Below are positions 42,489 through 50,204 of a DNA stretch of 64,000 bases, piece after piece. The first letter of the stretch is position 1. The number at the start of each line of letters is the position of its first letter. Both the position numbers and the translations under genes were made by a program. The notes beneath the pieces were generated by a model, which was not told where the DNA came from, made no database searches, and worked only from the letters and a program-made list of their open reading frames with translations. The stretch covers positions 124,001 through 188,000 of the forward strand of contig NZ_QEXM01000050.1 of the NCBI RefSeq assembly GCF_004127445.1, written 5' to 3'. The stretch is from Streptomyces alfalfae (GTDB lineage: Bacteria; Actinomycetota; Actinomycetes; Streptomycetales; Streptomycetaceae).

Positions 42489-44253
42489 AGCCCTCGGTGT
42501 CGGCGCTCTCGCGCCAGCGGTTGGTGATCGGCAGACGCCGGTCCTTGCCGAAGCCCTTCGCGGAGATCTTCGTGCCCGGCGGGTACTGGCGCCGCTTGTA
42601 CTCGGCGGTGTCCACCATCCGCAGCGTCTTCGTGACCAGCTCCCGGTCGTAACCGGCGGCCACGATCGCGTCGGCGCCCTGGTCCTTGTCGACGTACATC
42701 TCCAGGATGCCGTCGAGGACCGGGTAGTCGGGCAGGGAGTCCGTGTCGACCTGGTCGGGACGGAGCTCCGCGCTCGGCGGCTTGCTGATGGAGTTCTCCG
42801 GGATCGGCGGCGTCTGCCCGCGCTCCTCGGCGGCGCGGTTGCGCCACCGGGCGAGCCGGAAGATCGCCGTCTTGTAGACGTCCTTGATGGGCCCGTACGC
42901 GCCCACCGAGTCGCCGTACAGCGTCGAGTAGCCCACCGCCAGCTCGGACTTGTTGCCCGGCGCGAGGACGATGTGGCCCTCCTGGTTGGAGAGCGCCATC
43001 AGCATCGTGCCGCGCAGCCGCGACTGGAGGTTCTCCTCGGCGAGGCCGGTCAGCCCGAGTGAGCCCATGTAGGCGTCGAACATCGGCGCGATCGGCACCG
43101 TGCGGAAGTTGCAGCCGGTGCGGCGCGCAAGCTCCTCCGCGTCGCCGATGGAGTGCTCGGAGGAGTAGCGGGACGGCATCGCGACCCCGTACACGTTCTG
43201 CGCGCCCAGCGCGTCGCAGGCGATCGCGGCCGTGAGCGCCGAGTCGATGCCGCCGGAGAGGCCGATCAGGACACTGCTGAAACCGTTCTTCGCGGCATAC
43301 GCCCGCAGGCCCACCACCAGCGCCGAGTACACCTCCTCGTCGTCGTCGAGCCGCTCGGCGTACCCGCCGGTCAGCTCGGCCTCGTAACGGGGCAGGGGCT
43401 CCTCGGACAGCGTGACGTGCTCGACGCGCAGGCCGTCGTCCACGACGCCGGACGGCGGCGTCGGGGCGGCGGCGGGCAGCTCCAGGTCCAGGACGACACA
43501 GCCCTCGGCGAACTGCGGGGCGCGCGCGATGACTTCGCCGTCCCGGTCCACGACGATCGAGTCGCCGTCGAAGACCAGCTCGTCCTGCCCGCCGATCATC
43601 GCAAGATACGCGGTGACGCAGCCGGCCTCTTGGGCGCGCTTGCGGACCAGTTCGAGCCGCTGGTCGTCCTTGTTCTGCTCGTAGGGCGAGGCGTTGATGG
43701 AGAGCAGCAGACCCGCACCCGCCGTACGCGTGGCGGGGACGCGGCCGCCGTCCTGCCAGAGGTCCTCGCAGATGGCGAGGGCGACGTCGACGCCGTGCAC
43801 CCGCACCATCGGCAGGGTCTCGCCCGGCACGAAGTAGCGGAACTCGTCGAAGACGCCGTAGTTGGGCAGGTGGTGCTTGGAGAACGTCAGCACGACCTCG
43901 CCGCGGTGCAGCACGGCCGCGGCGTTGCGCGGCGCGCCCGCGGGCTGGCCGTAGCGGGGCTTGGCCTCCTCGGTGCGGTCGAGATACCCGACGACGACCG
44001 GCAGCTCGCCGAAGCCCTCGTCCCGCAGCCGGGCGGCGAGCGCGTGCAGCGCCGCGCGCGAGGCGTGGACGAAGGACGACCGCAGAGCGAGGTCCTCGAC
44101 GGGATACCCGGTCAGCGCCATCTCGGGGAACGCCACCAAGTGCGCTCCCTGCTCGGCGGAGTGCCGGGTCCAGCGGACGATCGCCTCGGCGTTCCCGGCG
44201 AGATCGCCGACGGTCGAGTCGATCTGATTCAAGGCGAGGCGTAGTTGAGGCAC
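42487..44253 (-). CDS. nadE: NAD+ synthetase, glutamine-dependent
   Basis: 588 aa, the two-domain form. The nitrilase-like glutaminase domain (residues about 1-270) has Glu in PEMALTG (E44), Lys in FSKHHLPN and Cys in AICEDLW. The synthetase domain (about 290-588) has the ATP-pyrophosphatase loop GLSGGIDSAL and later LAPGNKSELAVGYSTLYGDSVG in spaced form. It amidates deamido-NAD with ammonia channelled from glutamine. The start codon is GTG at 44253. The gene is essential in most bacteria. Confidence 0.97.
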   Translation of the reverse strand: MPQLRLALNQIDSTVGDLAGNAEAIVRWTRHSAEQGAHLVAFPEMALTGYPVEDLALRSSFVHASRAALHALAARLRDEGFGELPVVVGYLDRTEEAKPRYGQPAGAPRNAAAVLHRGEVVLTFSKHHLPNYGVFDEFRYFVPGETLPMVRVHGVDVALAICEDLWQDGGRVPATRTAGAGLLLSINASPYEQNKDDQRLELVRKRAQEAGCVTAYLAMIGGQDELVFDGDSIVVDRDGEVIARAPQFAEGCVVLDLELPAAAPTPPSGVVDDGLRVEHVTLSEEPLPRYEAELTGGYAERLDDDEEVYSALVVGLRAYAAKNGFSSVLIGLSGGIDSALTAAIACDALGAQNVYGVAMPSRYSSEHSIGDAEELARRTGCNFRTVPIAPMFDAYMGSLGLTGLAEENLQSRLRGTMLMALSNQEGHIVLAPGNKSELAVGYSTLYGDSVGAYGPIKDVYKTAIFRLARWRNRAAEERGQTPPIPENSISKPPSAELRPDQVDTDSLPDYPVLDGILEMYVDKDQGADAIVAAGYDRELVTKTLRMVDTAEYKRRQYPPGTKISAKGFGKDRRLPITNRWRESADTEG

Positions 44254-44435
44254 GCGCCCAGTGTAATCGTCAGAGCGACGCGATGCCTGGCCGGGCGGGT
44301 GAGGCGGCTGCCGCGCGTGTCAGGGCCGACATGCGGGCGCCCGCCACGACGCCGATCATGAACGCATGACGACCACGGACGAACCGGCGCGGAACGCCAC
44401 CGGCGGCCTGCCGTCCCGGACGGCGGCCGCATAGC

Positions 44436-45167
44436 ATGGGCCTGCCCGATTCCCCGGCCCCGACGGTGTCCATGCCCCCTCAGCAGGAGCCCCGCGCCGC
44501 CGCGCGCACCGCGCCCGTCCTCCTGCTGCTCGGCGCGCTCCTCTACACCAGCTGGACGGCCGAGGCGGTCCTGCCCACCGGGCTCTCCCCCCTCGATTCG
44601 TACGTGAGTGAACTCGCCGCCGAGGGGGAGCCGTACGGGGCGTTCTTCCGCACGGCGGACCTCCTCGCGGGGCTGCTCTTCCTCGCGGGCGCGCTGACGG
44701 CACTCCTGCGGCAAGCGCCGCGGGGGTGGGCCTTGGCGGGCTGGGCCGGACTCGCCCTGTTCGGGGCGGCCACCGCCGCGGACTCGCGGCTGCCGCTGAG
44801 CTGCGCGCCGACCGCGTCCGCCGGGTGCGCGGCGAGGGAGGCGGCGGGCGACGTGCCGTGGACGCACGCCGCCCACGCGTTCAGCAGCGGCCTGGCGGTC
44901 GCGGGGGCGCTGCTCGCCATGGCGGCCTGCACGCTCGCCGCGCGGCGGAGCGCCGACCGCTGGCTGGTCCTCGCGTCGGCGGGCCCTGCCCTGCTCGTCG
45001 CGCAGGCGGTGGCCACGGCCTGGACGCTGGCAGCGGTCGCCGCCTTCTCCGCCGGGCGGGGGACGTGGGGGCTCGGGGCGGGGCAGCGGCTCCAGGTGCT
45101 GGTCGTCGCGGTGTGGATCGCGGTCCTCGCCTGGTCGCTGATGACCGCGCGGGAGCGGCGGACGTGA
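44436..45167 (+). CDS. DUF998 membrane protein
   Basis: 243 aa. Six or seven hydrophobic segments, with LSPLDSYVSELAAEGEPYGAFFRTADLLAG in spaced form typical of DUF998 (the D-x-Y-x-S-E-L-A motif). DUF998 proteins are of unknown role. The start at 44436 is weak in Shine-Dalgarno; ATG at 44472 (MPPQQEP) is an alternative. It overlaps the alpha/beta-hydrolase gene by 4 nt (GTGA), so the pair is probably one operon. Confidence 0.85.
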   Translation: MGLPDSPAPTVSMPPQQEPRAAARTAPVLLLLGALLYTSWTAEAVLPTGLSPLDSYVSELAAEGEPYGAFFRTADLLAGLLFLAGALTALLRQAPRGWALAGWAGLALFGAATAADSRLPLSCAPTASAGCAAREAAGDVPWTHAAHAFSSGLAVAGALLAMAACTLAARRSADRWLVLASAGPALLVAQAVATAWTLAAVAAFSAGRGTWGLGAGQRLQVLVVAVWIAVLAWSLMTARERRT

Positions 45168-45967
45168 CCTTCGTGCGGATCGGGGGAGTACCGCACCACG
45201 TCCGGGTGACGGGCAGCGGCCCGGTGTGCGTCCTGAGCGCGGGGCTCGGCCTCGGCTGGTTCGACTGGGACCCGGTGGTACCGCTGCTCGCGCCCCGCCG
45301 CACCGTCGTCCGCTTCGACCGGCCGGGCCTCGGGCTCAGCGGCCACGCGCGCGTGGCGCCCTCCCTGCGGGCGGAGGCGGGACGGATCTCACGAGTCCTC
45401 GCCGCCGCGCTCGGCGGAACGCCACGGGCGACCGTCGTCGGGCACTCGCTCGCGGGATTCCACGCGGAGGCGTTCGCGCGGCTGTACCCGGAGCAGACGG
45501 CCGGGCTCGTACTGGTCGACTCCAGCGTGGAGGAACGGCCACGGGTGCTCGTGCCGCGCGGGATGAGGACCGGGGGCGCGCGGATGTGCGGGGCACTGCT
45601 GGGCGCGGCGGGCGTCCCACGGGCGCTCGGACCCGCGCTGCGCCGACGCCTGGCGCCCACTCCCTGGGCCTCGCTGTACGGCAGCCGGCGGGTGTGGCGG
45701 GCCTCGCTCATGGAGTACGTGACGTACGGCGACGTGGCCACGGAACTCGCCCGCCTCCGGCGCGACACCCCCCTGGAGCCAGGGCTGCCGGTGACGGTGC
45801 TGGCGGCTGCCGCGGGGCGACGGGACCGGAAATGGGTCGCCCGCCAGCGAGACCTGGCCTCTGACCTGGGAGGAACCCTGCGGGTACTCCACCCCAGCGG
45901 CCACCTGGCGATGCGGGACCGCCCCGCTGAGGTGGCGAAGGCGATCCTCGAAGGCGGGTGCTTCTAG
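45164..45967 (+). CDS. Alpha/beta hydrolase
   Basis: 267 aa from the GTG at 45164, which overlaps the DUF998 stop. Motifs: the oxyanion region GLGLGWFDWDPVV, nucleophile GHSLAG (Ser near residue 98) and catalytic His in HPSGHLAMRD near the end. The acid residue cannot be placed with confidence. It lacks a signal peptide and lid insertion, typical of cytoplasmic esterases or lactonases. Substrate unknown. Confidence 0.9.
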   Translation: MTFVRIGGVPHHVRVTGSGPVCVLSAGLGLGWFDWDPVVPLLAPRRTVVRFDRPGLGLSGHARVAPSLRAEAGRISRVLAAALGGTPRATVVGHSLAGFHAEAFARLYPEQTAGLVLVDSSVEERPRVLVPRGMRTGGARMCGALLGAAGVPRALGPALRRRLAPTPWASLYGSRRVWRASLMEYVTYGDVATELARLRRDTPLEPGLPVTVLAAAAGRRDRKWVARQRDLASDLGGTLRVLHPSGHLAMRDRPAEVAKAILEGGCF

Positions 45968-46124
45968 TCCGCTCCGCGGCCTGCCCTGGACCGCCGCTCC
46001 GCGGCGTATGCCTAACACCCGGCCCACCCGTTCACCCCGCGCGAGCGGTGGGCGCAGGGACCGGGAAGGGGGGCGAGTGGGAGGGCCGTCCCGCAGACGC
46101 GATCGAGACCGAAGGGGGACGTGT

Positions 46125-46212
46125 CGGTATGTCCGCCCGGAGCACAGTGGCACGGCCCAGGGCGCCGAAGCGGCAATTCGCCGACACCGTGATAGCGAGG
46201 ACGGACATACCG
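46125..46212. repeat. 11-bp inverted repeat around a 66-nt segment
   Basis: CGGTATGTCCG at 46125-46135 pairs exactly with 46202-46212. The enclosed segment contains AGGGCGCCGAAG and no other dyad. The left arm contains the ATG of the open frame at 46129. Confidence 0.6.
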
Positions 46213-46255
46213 TCGCGGCCCCGCCCCCATCACGACCCGTCGCGGCCCGCCCCGC

Positions 46256-46397
46256 CCCGTCGCGACCCCGCCCCGAAGACGCCCCGCGTGGTCCCGCCCC
46301 GCCCTGTCGAGGCCCCCGGAAGACGACCCGTCGCGACCCCGCCCCGAAGACGCCCCGCGCGGTTCCGTCCCGCCCTGTCGAGGCCCCCGGAAGACGA
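46256..46397. repeat. 71-bp direct repeat, two copies plus partial
   Basis: Copies 46256-46326 and 46327-46397, each starting CCCGTCGCGACCCC and containing CCCCGAAGACGCCCC and CTGTCGAGGCCCCCGG, with a partial third copy from 46398. The left edge is imprecise by a few nucleotides. Scattered GTCGCGCCCCC words continue to the DUF305 gene tail. Confidence 0.75.
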
Positions 46398-46480
46398 CCC
46401 GTCGCGCCCCCACCTCAGAGCACGCCCCGCCCCCAAACACGCCCCGTCGCGCCCCCGCCGCCCCTCACCCGGACCGGTCG

Positions 46481-47119
46481 TCACGAAGCGCGACGCGCCC
46501 CCAGCAACCTCTTCATGAGCGCGATCTCCGACTCCTGCGACTCCACCATCCCCTCGGCAAGCCGCCGCTCCGCGGAAACCCCGCACCGCCGCACACACCC
46601 CGAAGCCATGTGCACCCCACCCCGATGGTGCCGAGTCATCAGCCGCAGATACAGGACCTCGGCGTCCCTCCCCTTGAGCCGCCCCAGCCGCGCGAGCTCC
46701 TTGTTCGTCGCCATGCCCGGCATCAGCGCCCCGTCGGCCCCCGGCGGCACGTCCCCCATGCCCATCCACTCCATCGGCGCCCCCTCCGGCACCTTCGGCA
46801 GATCCCAGAGGTCCAGCCAGCCCAGCAGCATGCCGCGCTGGTTGGCCTGGGTCTGGGCGATGTCGTAGGCGAGGCGCCGTACCTCCTCGTCGGAGGTGCG
46901 GTCCCGCACGATGTACGACATCTCCACGGCCTGCTGATGGTGCACGGCCATGTCCCGCGCGAAACCGGCGTCTGCCGACGAGGAGGCAGGCGCACCCGCC
47001 CCGTCACCGGAGGACGCGGAGGCCACGGCCACCGTGACCCCGCACGCCGCGACGACAGCCAGGACCGCCCCGACGGCCCACGCGGCACGGCACCGCCGGA
47101 ACGCGTGCGCGTCCCTCAC
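46481..47119 (-). CDS. DUF305 protein, membrane-anchored
   Basis: 212 aa. An N-terminal membrane anchor (residues about 11-36, ending before a Ser/Ala-rich tail) precedes the DUF305 ferritin-like helices with paired His/Met: DMAVHHQQAVEM near residues 58-69 and MTRHHRGGVHMA near residue 165. DUF305 proteins are secreted and often occur with metal or copper functions; role here unknown. The GTG at 47119 overlaps the DUF3105 stop (GTGA), giving a coupled operon. The gene tail resembles the repeats downstream. Confidence 0.88.
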   Translation of the reverse strand: MRDAHAFRRCRAAWAVGAVLAVVAACGVTVAVASASSGDGAGAPASSSADAGFARDMAVHHQQAVEMSYIVRDRTSDEEVRRLAYDIAQTQANQRGMLLGWLDLWDLPKVPEGAPMEWMGMGDVPPGADGALMPGMATNKELARLGRLKGRDAEVLYLRLMTRHHRGGVHMASGCVRRCGVSAERRLAEGMVESQESEIALMKRLLGARRAS

Positions 47120-47778
47120 TTGGCCAGCCCGTTGGTGCACGCGGCCCCCGGCTCGGGCGTCTGCTTGCCCTGCACGTACTTCGAGAAGAACTCCCCGACC
47201 TTCGGGTCGTCGGCCCCGCTCACGGTCCGCTGGTGCGCCCACGCGGTCAGCATGACGGGGTCCTTCTGATCCTTGACGGGGCTCATCAAGGAGTACGGCG
47301 TCGCCTTGACCTTCGCCTCCAGCTTCTTCAGGTCGGCAGGATCCGCCTTGTCGTTGTACGTGACCCAGACGGCGCCGTGCTCCAGGGAGTGCACGGCGTT
47401 CACCTCGGGCAGTTCGTGGTCGTAGACGTCGCCGTTGCAGTTCATCCAGACCTGGTCGTGGTCACCGCCGACCGGCGGGCTCATGGGGTAGTCGACCTTC
47501 TCGGCGACGTGCGTGCGGCCGAGCTTGCCCCAGACCTTCTCGCCGTCCTCGTTCACCTTGTACGCGGGCCAGTCCTTCGAGCCGGCCTTCGCGTCCGACG
47601 AGTCGTCGGAGGCCCGGGAGAAGAGGAAGAAACCGCCGACGCCGAGCGCGGCGACGACGATCGCGCTGACCGTGACGGTGAGGGCACGCCCCCGCCGCTC
47701 CCGGGCGCGCTCGGCTTGGCGCATCTCCTCTATCCGGGCCTTGCGGGAAACGTTGCGCGACTTGTCGGCGGAACCCAT
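47116..47778 (-). CDS. DUF3105 membrane-anchored protein
   Basis: 220 aa. An N-terminal basic, helical segment (KARIEEMRQAERARERRGR) is followed by one membrane segment (residues about 33-55) and an outside DUF3105 domain: YPMSPPVGGDHD, WMNCNGDVYDHEL, VHSLEHGAVWVTY. Two Cys (WMNCNG and AACTNG) may pair. Function unknown. GAAGGA lies 6 nt before the ATG. It is the first gene of the pair with DUF305. Confidence 0.88.
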   Translation of the reverse strand: MGSADKSRNVSRKARIEEMRQAERARERRGRALTVTVSAIVVAALGVGGFFLFSRASDDSSDAKAGSKDWPAYKVNEDGEKVWGKLGRTHVAEKVDYPMSPPVGGDHDQVWMNCNGDVYDHELPEVNAVHSLEHGAVWVTYNDKADPADLKKLEAKVKATPYSLMSPVKDQKDPVMLTAWAHQRTVSGADDPKVGEFFSKYVQGKQTPEPGAACTNGLAK

Positions 47779-48014
47779 GGCGTGTCCTTCGGGGGATGCA
47801 GGAATCCGGGAACCCGAGAACCCGGGGAACGGGCCGGGAACGGGCATGCGAGCCCGCTGATCGTAGAGCGACGAGGGAACGGACAACAGACCATTCACCG
47901 AACATCGGCCACACCCACCATCGGAGACCCCCGAGCCCCGCCCAGCCCCTGCCACCCAGCGCCCACCCAACCCCGAGCCAGCCCCGATTCAGCCCCGACC
48001 CCACCCCCACCCAC

Positions 48015-48039
48015 AAATTTGAGCCAAGGATGCCGATTA
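48015..48039. promoter_or_regulatory. Probable NsrR site upstream of nsrR
   Basis: The stretch AAATTTGAGCCAAGGATGCC (plus GATTA) resembles the hmp-upstream element at 49950: AAATT, then CCAAG(G)ATGC, then a T/A-rich end. It lies 15-39 nt before the nsrR start. Autoregulation is expected from known NsrR biology. The match was made by eye. Confidence 0.55.
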
Positions 48040-48053
48040 CCTACGCTCAAGCC

Positions 48054-48503
48054 ATGCGGCTCATGCGATCCACCGACCTGGCGCTGCGCACGCTCATGCG
48101 CCTGGCCGTGGCGAGCGGCACGGCGCCCACGACGCGCGAGGTCGCCGCGGACGTGGCGGTGCCGTACACGCACGCCGCGAAGGTCGTCGCCGAGCTGCAG
48201 AAGATGGGCCTGCTGGAGGCCCGCCGCGGCAGGGGCGGCGGGCTCCGGCTCACGGAGGCGGGCCGTAGGGCGTCGGTGGGCGCGGTGGTGAGGTCCTTCG
48301 AGGGCGACGGCGACGTGGTGGACTGCGAGGGCTCCACGCCCTGCCCCCTGGCCGGCGCCTGCCGCCTGCGCGGAGCCCTCCGCGCCGCCCAGGAGGCCTT
48401 CTACGCCTCGCTGGACCCGCTGACGGTGGCCGACATCGTGGCCTCGCCGACGGGCCCCCTGCTGCTGAACCTGACCACGCGCCCCGAGCCCCCGCAGCCC
48501 TGA
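48054..48503 (+). CDS. nsrR: NsrR, Rrf2 family nitric-oxide-sensing repressor
   Basis: 149 aa. The helix-turn-helix is followed by a Cys cluster: C91, C97, C103, spaced 6 and 6. In S. coelicolor NsrR the [4Fe-4S] cluster is bound by three Cys with this spacing plus Asp8; here D8 is present when translation starts at 48054. That supports this ATG over the one at 48030, whose sequence lies inside the motif. NO destroys the cluster and releases DNA. The convergent hmp gene is the natural target. Confidence 0.93.
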   Translation: MRLMRSTDLALRTLMRLAVASGTAPTTREVAADVAVPYTHAAKVVAELQKMGLLEARRGRGGGLRLTEAGRRASVGAVVRSFEGDGDVVDCEGSTPCPLAGACRLRGALRAAQEAFYASLDPLTVADIVASPTGPLLLNLTTRPEPPQP

Positions 48504-48552
48504 CCGGGTGGGCCCCAGCCCGGCCCCCCCGGGGAGGCTCACGCCATCCGAC

Positions 48553-49833
48553 TCAGACCCCCGCCAGCCACAGATCCGGCCCGAAGACCTCGTAGTGGAT
48601 GTCGGCGGGGGCGACGCCCCGCTCGATGAGCTGCGTCCGCACGGCCCGCATGAAGGGCAGCGGCCCGCACAGGTACGCACGCGTGCCGGCCGGGATCTCC
48701 GGCAGCGCGGCCAGGTCGGCGAGCCCCGTGAGTGCGGCGGGGTGCCCGGCGTCGGGCCGCTCGTAGAAGAAGTACGAGGCGCCCGCCGGAAGCTTCGCGG
48801 TGTATGCCGCGTGGTCGTCGCGCAGGGCGTGCTCGGCGGGGGAGCGGTCGGCGTGCAGAGCGGTGACGGGACCGCGGTGCCCGGCGGCGGCGAGCTGCGC
48901 CAGCATGGCGATCATCGGGGTGACGCCGATGCCGGCGGAGGCGAGCAGCAGCGGGGCGTCGGCGTCGAGGCCGTCGAGGACGAGGTCCCCGTAAGGGGCG
49001 GATACCCGCAGCACGGAACCGGCCCGCACGCGCGCGTGCAGGTGATGGGACACCTCCCCGTCCGGCGCTCCCGCCAAAGACGCCCCATCGGCCCCCACAC
49101 CCGAACCGGCCCCCACACCCGAACCTGCACCCGAACCGGCACCCGCGCCCAGAACCCGCTTCACACTGAACTGCCGCACGTCCCCGCCCGGCGCCCCCGA
49201 CAGGCTGTACTGCCGTATCTGCCGGGCCCCTTCAGCGAGTTCGACCTGCACGGACACGTACTGCCCCGCGCGGAAGGCGGGCGCGGGCGCGCCGTCGGCG
49301 GGACGGAGCCGGAAGGTGGCGACGTCGGGCGTCTCCTCGACGCGTTCGACGACCTCCCAGTCCCGCCAGGTGCCGCCGGCCGCGGTGGCGCCGTGCTCGG
49401 CGTAGAGCCGGGCCTCGATGGCGATGAGGGCGTTGGCCATGAGCCAGTAGACCTCGTCCCAGGCGGCGGCGACCTCGGCGGTGACCGCGTCGCCGAGGAT
49501 CTCTGCGATGGCGGCGAAGAGGTGCAGGCGCACGGTCTCGTACTGTTCGGGGGCCACGCCGAGCGAGGCGTGCTTGTGCGCGATGCGGTTCAGCATCATG
49601 TCGGGCCGCTCGTCCGGGTGCTCCACCAGGTGCGTCGCGAAGGCGGCGATGGCGCCCGCGAGGGCCTGCCGCTGCGTCCCCGCGGCCTGGTTGCCCCGGT
49701 TGAAGAGGTCGGCGAGCAGCTCGGGATGGGCCGTGAAGAGCCGGTCGTAGAACCGCTCGGTGATCTCGCCGATGGCGGCTCCGACCACGGGAAGGGTGGC
49801 GCGGACGGTCGCGGCGGACTGCTCTGTCAGCAA
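48553..49833 (-). CDS. hmp: Flavohaemoglobin, nitric oxide dioxygenase
   Basis: 426 aa. Globin domain (residues about 1-140, proximal His in RIAHKHASLGV), FAD-binding domain (about 150-290, RQYSLSGAP for FAD), NAD-binding domain (about 300-426, SAGIGVTPM and YLCGPLPFM). It oxidises NO to nitrate. A Gly/Ala/Ser/Val insertion of about 25 residues (near residues 225-250) sits in the FAD domain and is coded by an 18-bp tandem repeat. Start is TTG with GAGGAG 6 nt upstream. An NsrR-like site is about 120-140 nt upstream. Confidence 0.94.
   Translation of the reverse strand: MLTEQSAATVRATLPVVGAAIGEITERFYDRLFTAHPELLADLFNRGNQAAGTQRQALAGAIAAFATHLVEHPDERPDMMLNRIAHKHASLGVAPEQYETVRLHLFAAIAEILGDAVTAEVAAAWDEVYWLMANALIAIEARLYAEHGATAAGGTWRDWEVVERVEETPDVATFRLRPADGAPAPAFRAGQYVSVQVELAEGARQIRQYSLSGAPGGDVRQFSVKRVLGAGAGSGAGSGVGAGSGVGADGASLAGAPDGEVSHHLHARVRAGSVLRVSAPYGDLVLDGLDADAPLLLASAGIGVTPMIAMLAQLAAAGHRGPVTALHADRSPAEHALRDDHAAYTAKLPAGASYFFYERPDAGHPAALTGLADLAALPEIPAGTRAYLCGPLPFMRAVRTQLIERGVAPADIHYEVFGPDLWLAGV
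49091..49150. repeat. 18-bp in-frame tandem repeat inside hmp
   Basis: Two near-identical 18-bp units (49091-49108 and 49109-49126, one mismatch) plus two 12-bp truncated units (49127-49138, 49139-49150) encode the Gly/Ala/Ser/Val insertion in the flavohaemoglobin. All lengths are multiples of three, so the frame is kept. Confidence 0.85.
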
Positions 49834-49949
49834 GGTGGGCTCCTCGTCAGGGCCGAATCAGGCCGGATCGGGGACGGAAGACGTCAGGGGGATGAGGGAA
49901 GGGGAGCGAGTAAGGACGGGTTGCGCCCCCCTTGTCTGGTTCGGGGCTC

Positions 49950-49975
49950 AAATTAGCATCCAAGATGCAAGTTAT
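49950..49975. promoter_or_regulatory. Probable NsrR operator upstream of hmp
   Basis: The element begins AAATTAGCATC, continues CAAGATGCAAG and ends TTAT. GCATC-CAA-GATGC is a 5-3-5 dyad at its centre. The same CCAAGATGC core recurs upstream of nsrR. It lies about 117-142 nt before the hmp start codon. Confidence 0.6.
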
Positions 49976-50037
49976 AGCGGCGGGGGTCGGGGTCCACCGC
50001 CGTTACGGCCGAGCGGTCCAGCAGGCACTATGGGCAC

Positions 50038-50083
50038 AGAGCGACAAGCGACACGGGTGCAGAGCGGCAAGCGACACGGCTCG
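50038..50083. repeat. 23-bp tandem duplicate upstream of glnA2
   Basis: AGAGCGACAAGCGACACGG at 50038 and AGAGCGGCAAGCGACACGG at 50061 are offset by 23 bp with one mismatch in the shared core. They sit between the hmp promoter and glnA2, possibly a regulator site. Confidence 0.6.
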
Positions 50084-50204
50084 GGACACCGCGGCACGGG
50101 TCCGCAACGCGCGCGAAACCGAGGAGTGGGATGCTCGTGTGCCCGGTGCGTCCCGTGGCATGTGAGCAGGCGGCCTGACCAGCAAGGATGGGTGGAAGCG
50201 GAAG

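Larger units (their letters stand above)
45968..46480. other. 513-nt gene-free spacer with a 71-bp tandem repeat
   Basis: No supported gene. Just after the hydrolase stop, CCGCTCCGCGGC occurs twice. An 11-bp inverted repeat, CGGTATGTCCG, lies at 46125-46135 and 46202-46212. From about 46256 two copies of a 71-bp unit follow, and the repeats reach the DUF305 tail at the right. A plus-strand frame (46129-46518) is open but Arg/Pro-rich and repetitive. Confidence 0.6.
49834..50204. other. hmp/glnA2 divergent spacer
   Basis: 371 nt without a gene. It holds the hmp 5' region, the NsrR-like motif at 49950-49975, and a 23-bp duplicate (50038-50083). The glnA2 promoter should lie at 50090-50200; I saw no clear GlnR box (two half-sites with GAAAC/GTNAC). 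Confidence 0.5.

Noticed and set aside
46129..46518. Possible small protein starting MSARSTVARP after GGGGG
   Set aside because: It runs through the 71-bp repeat and overlaps the DUF305 gene; no conserved part visible.
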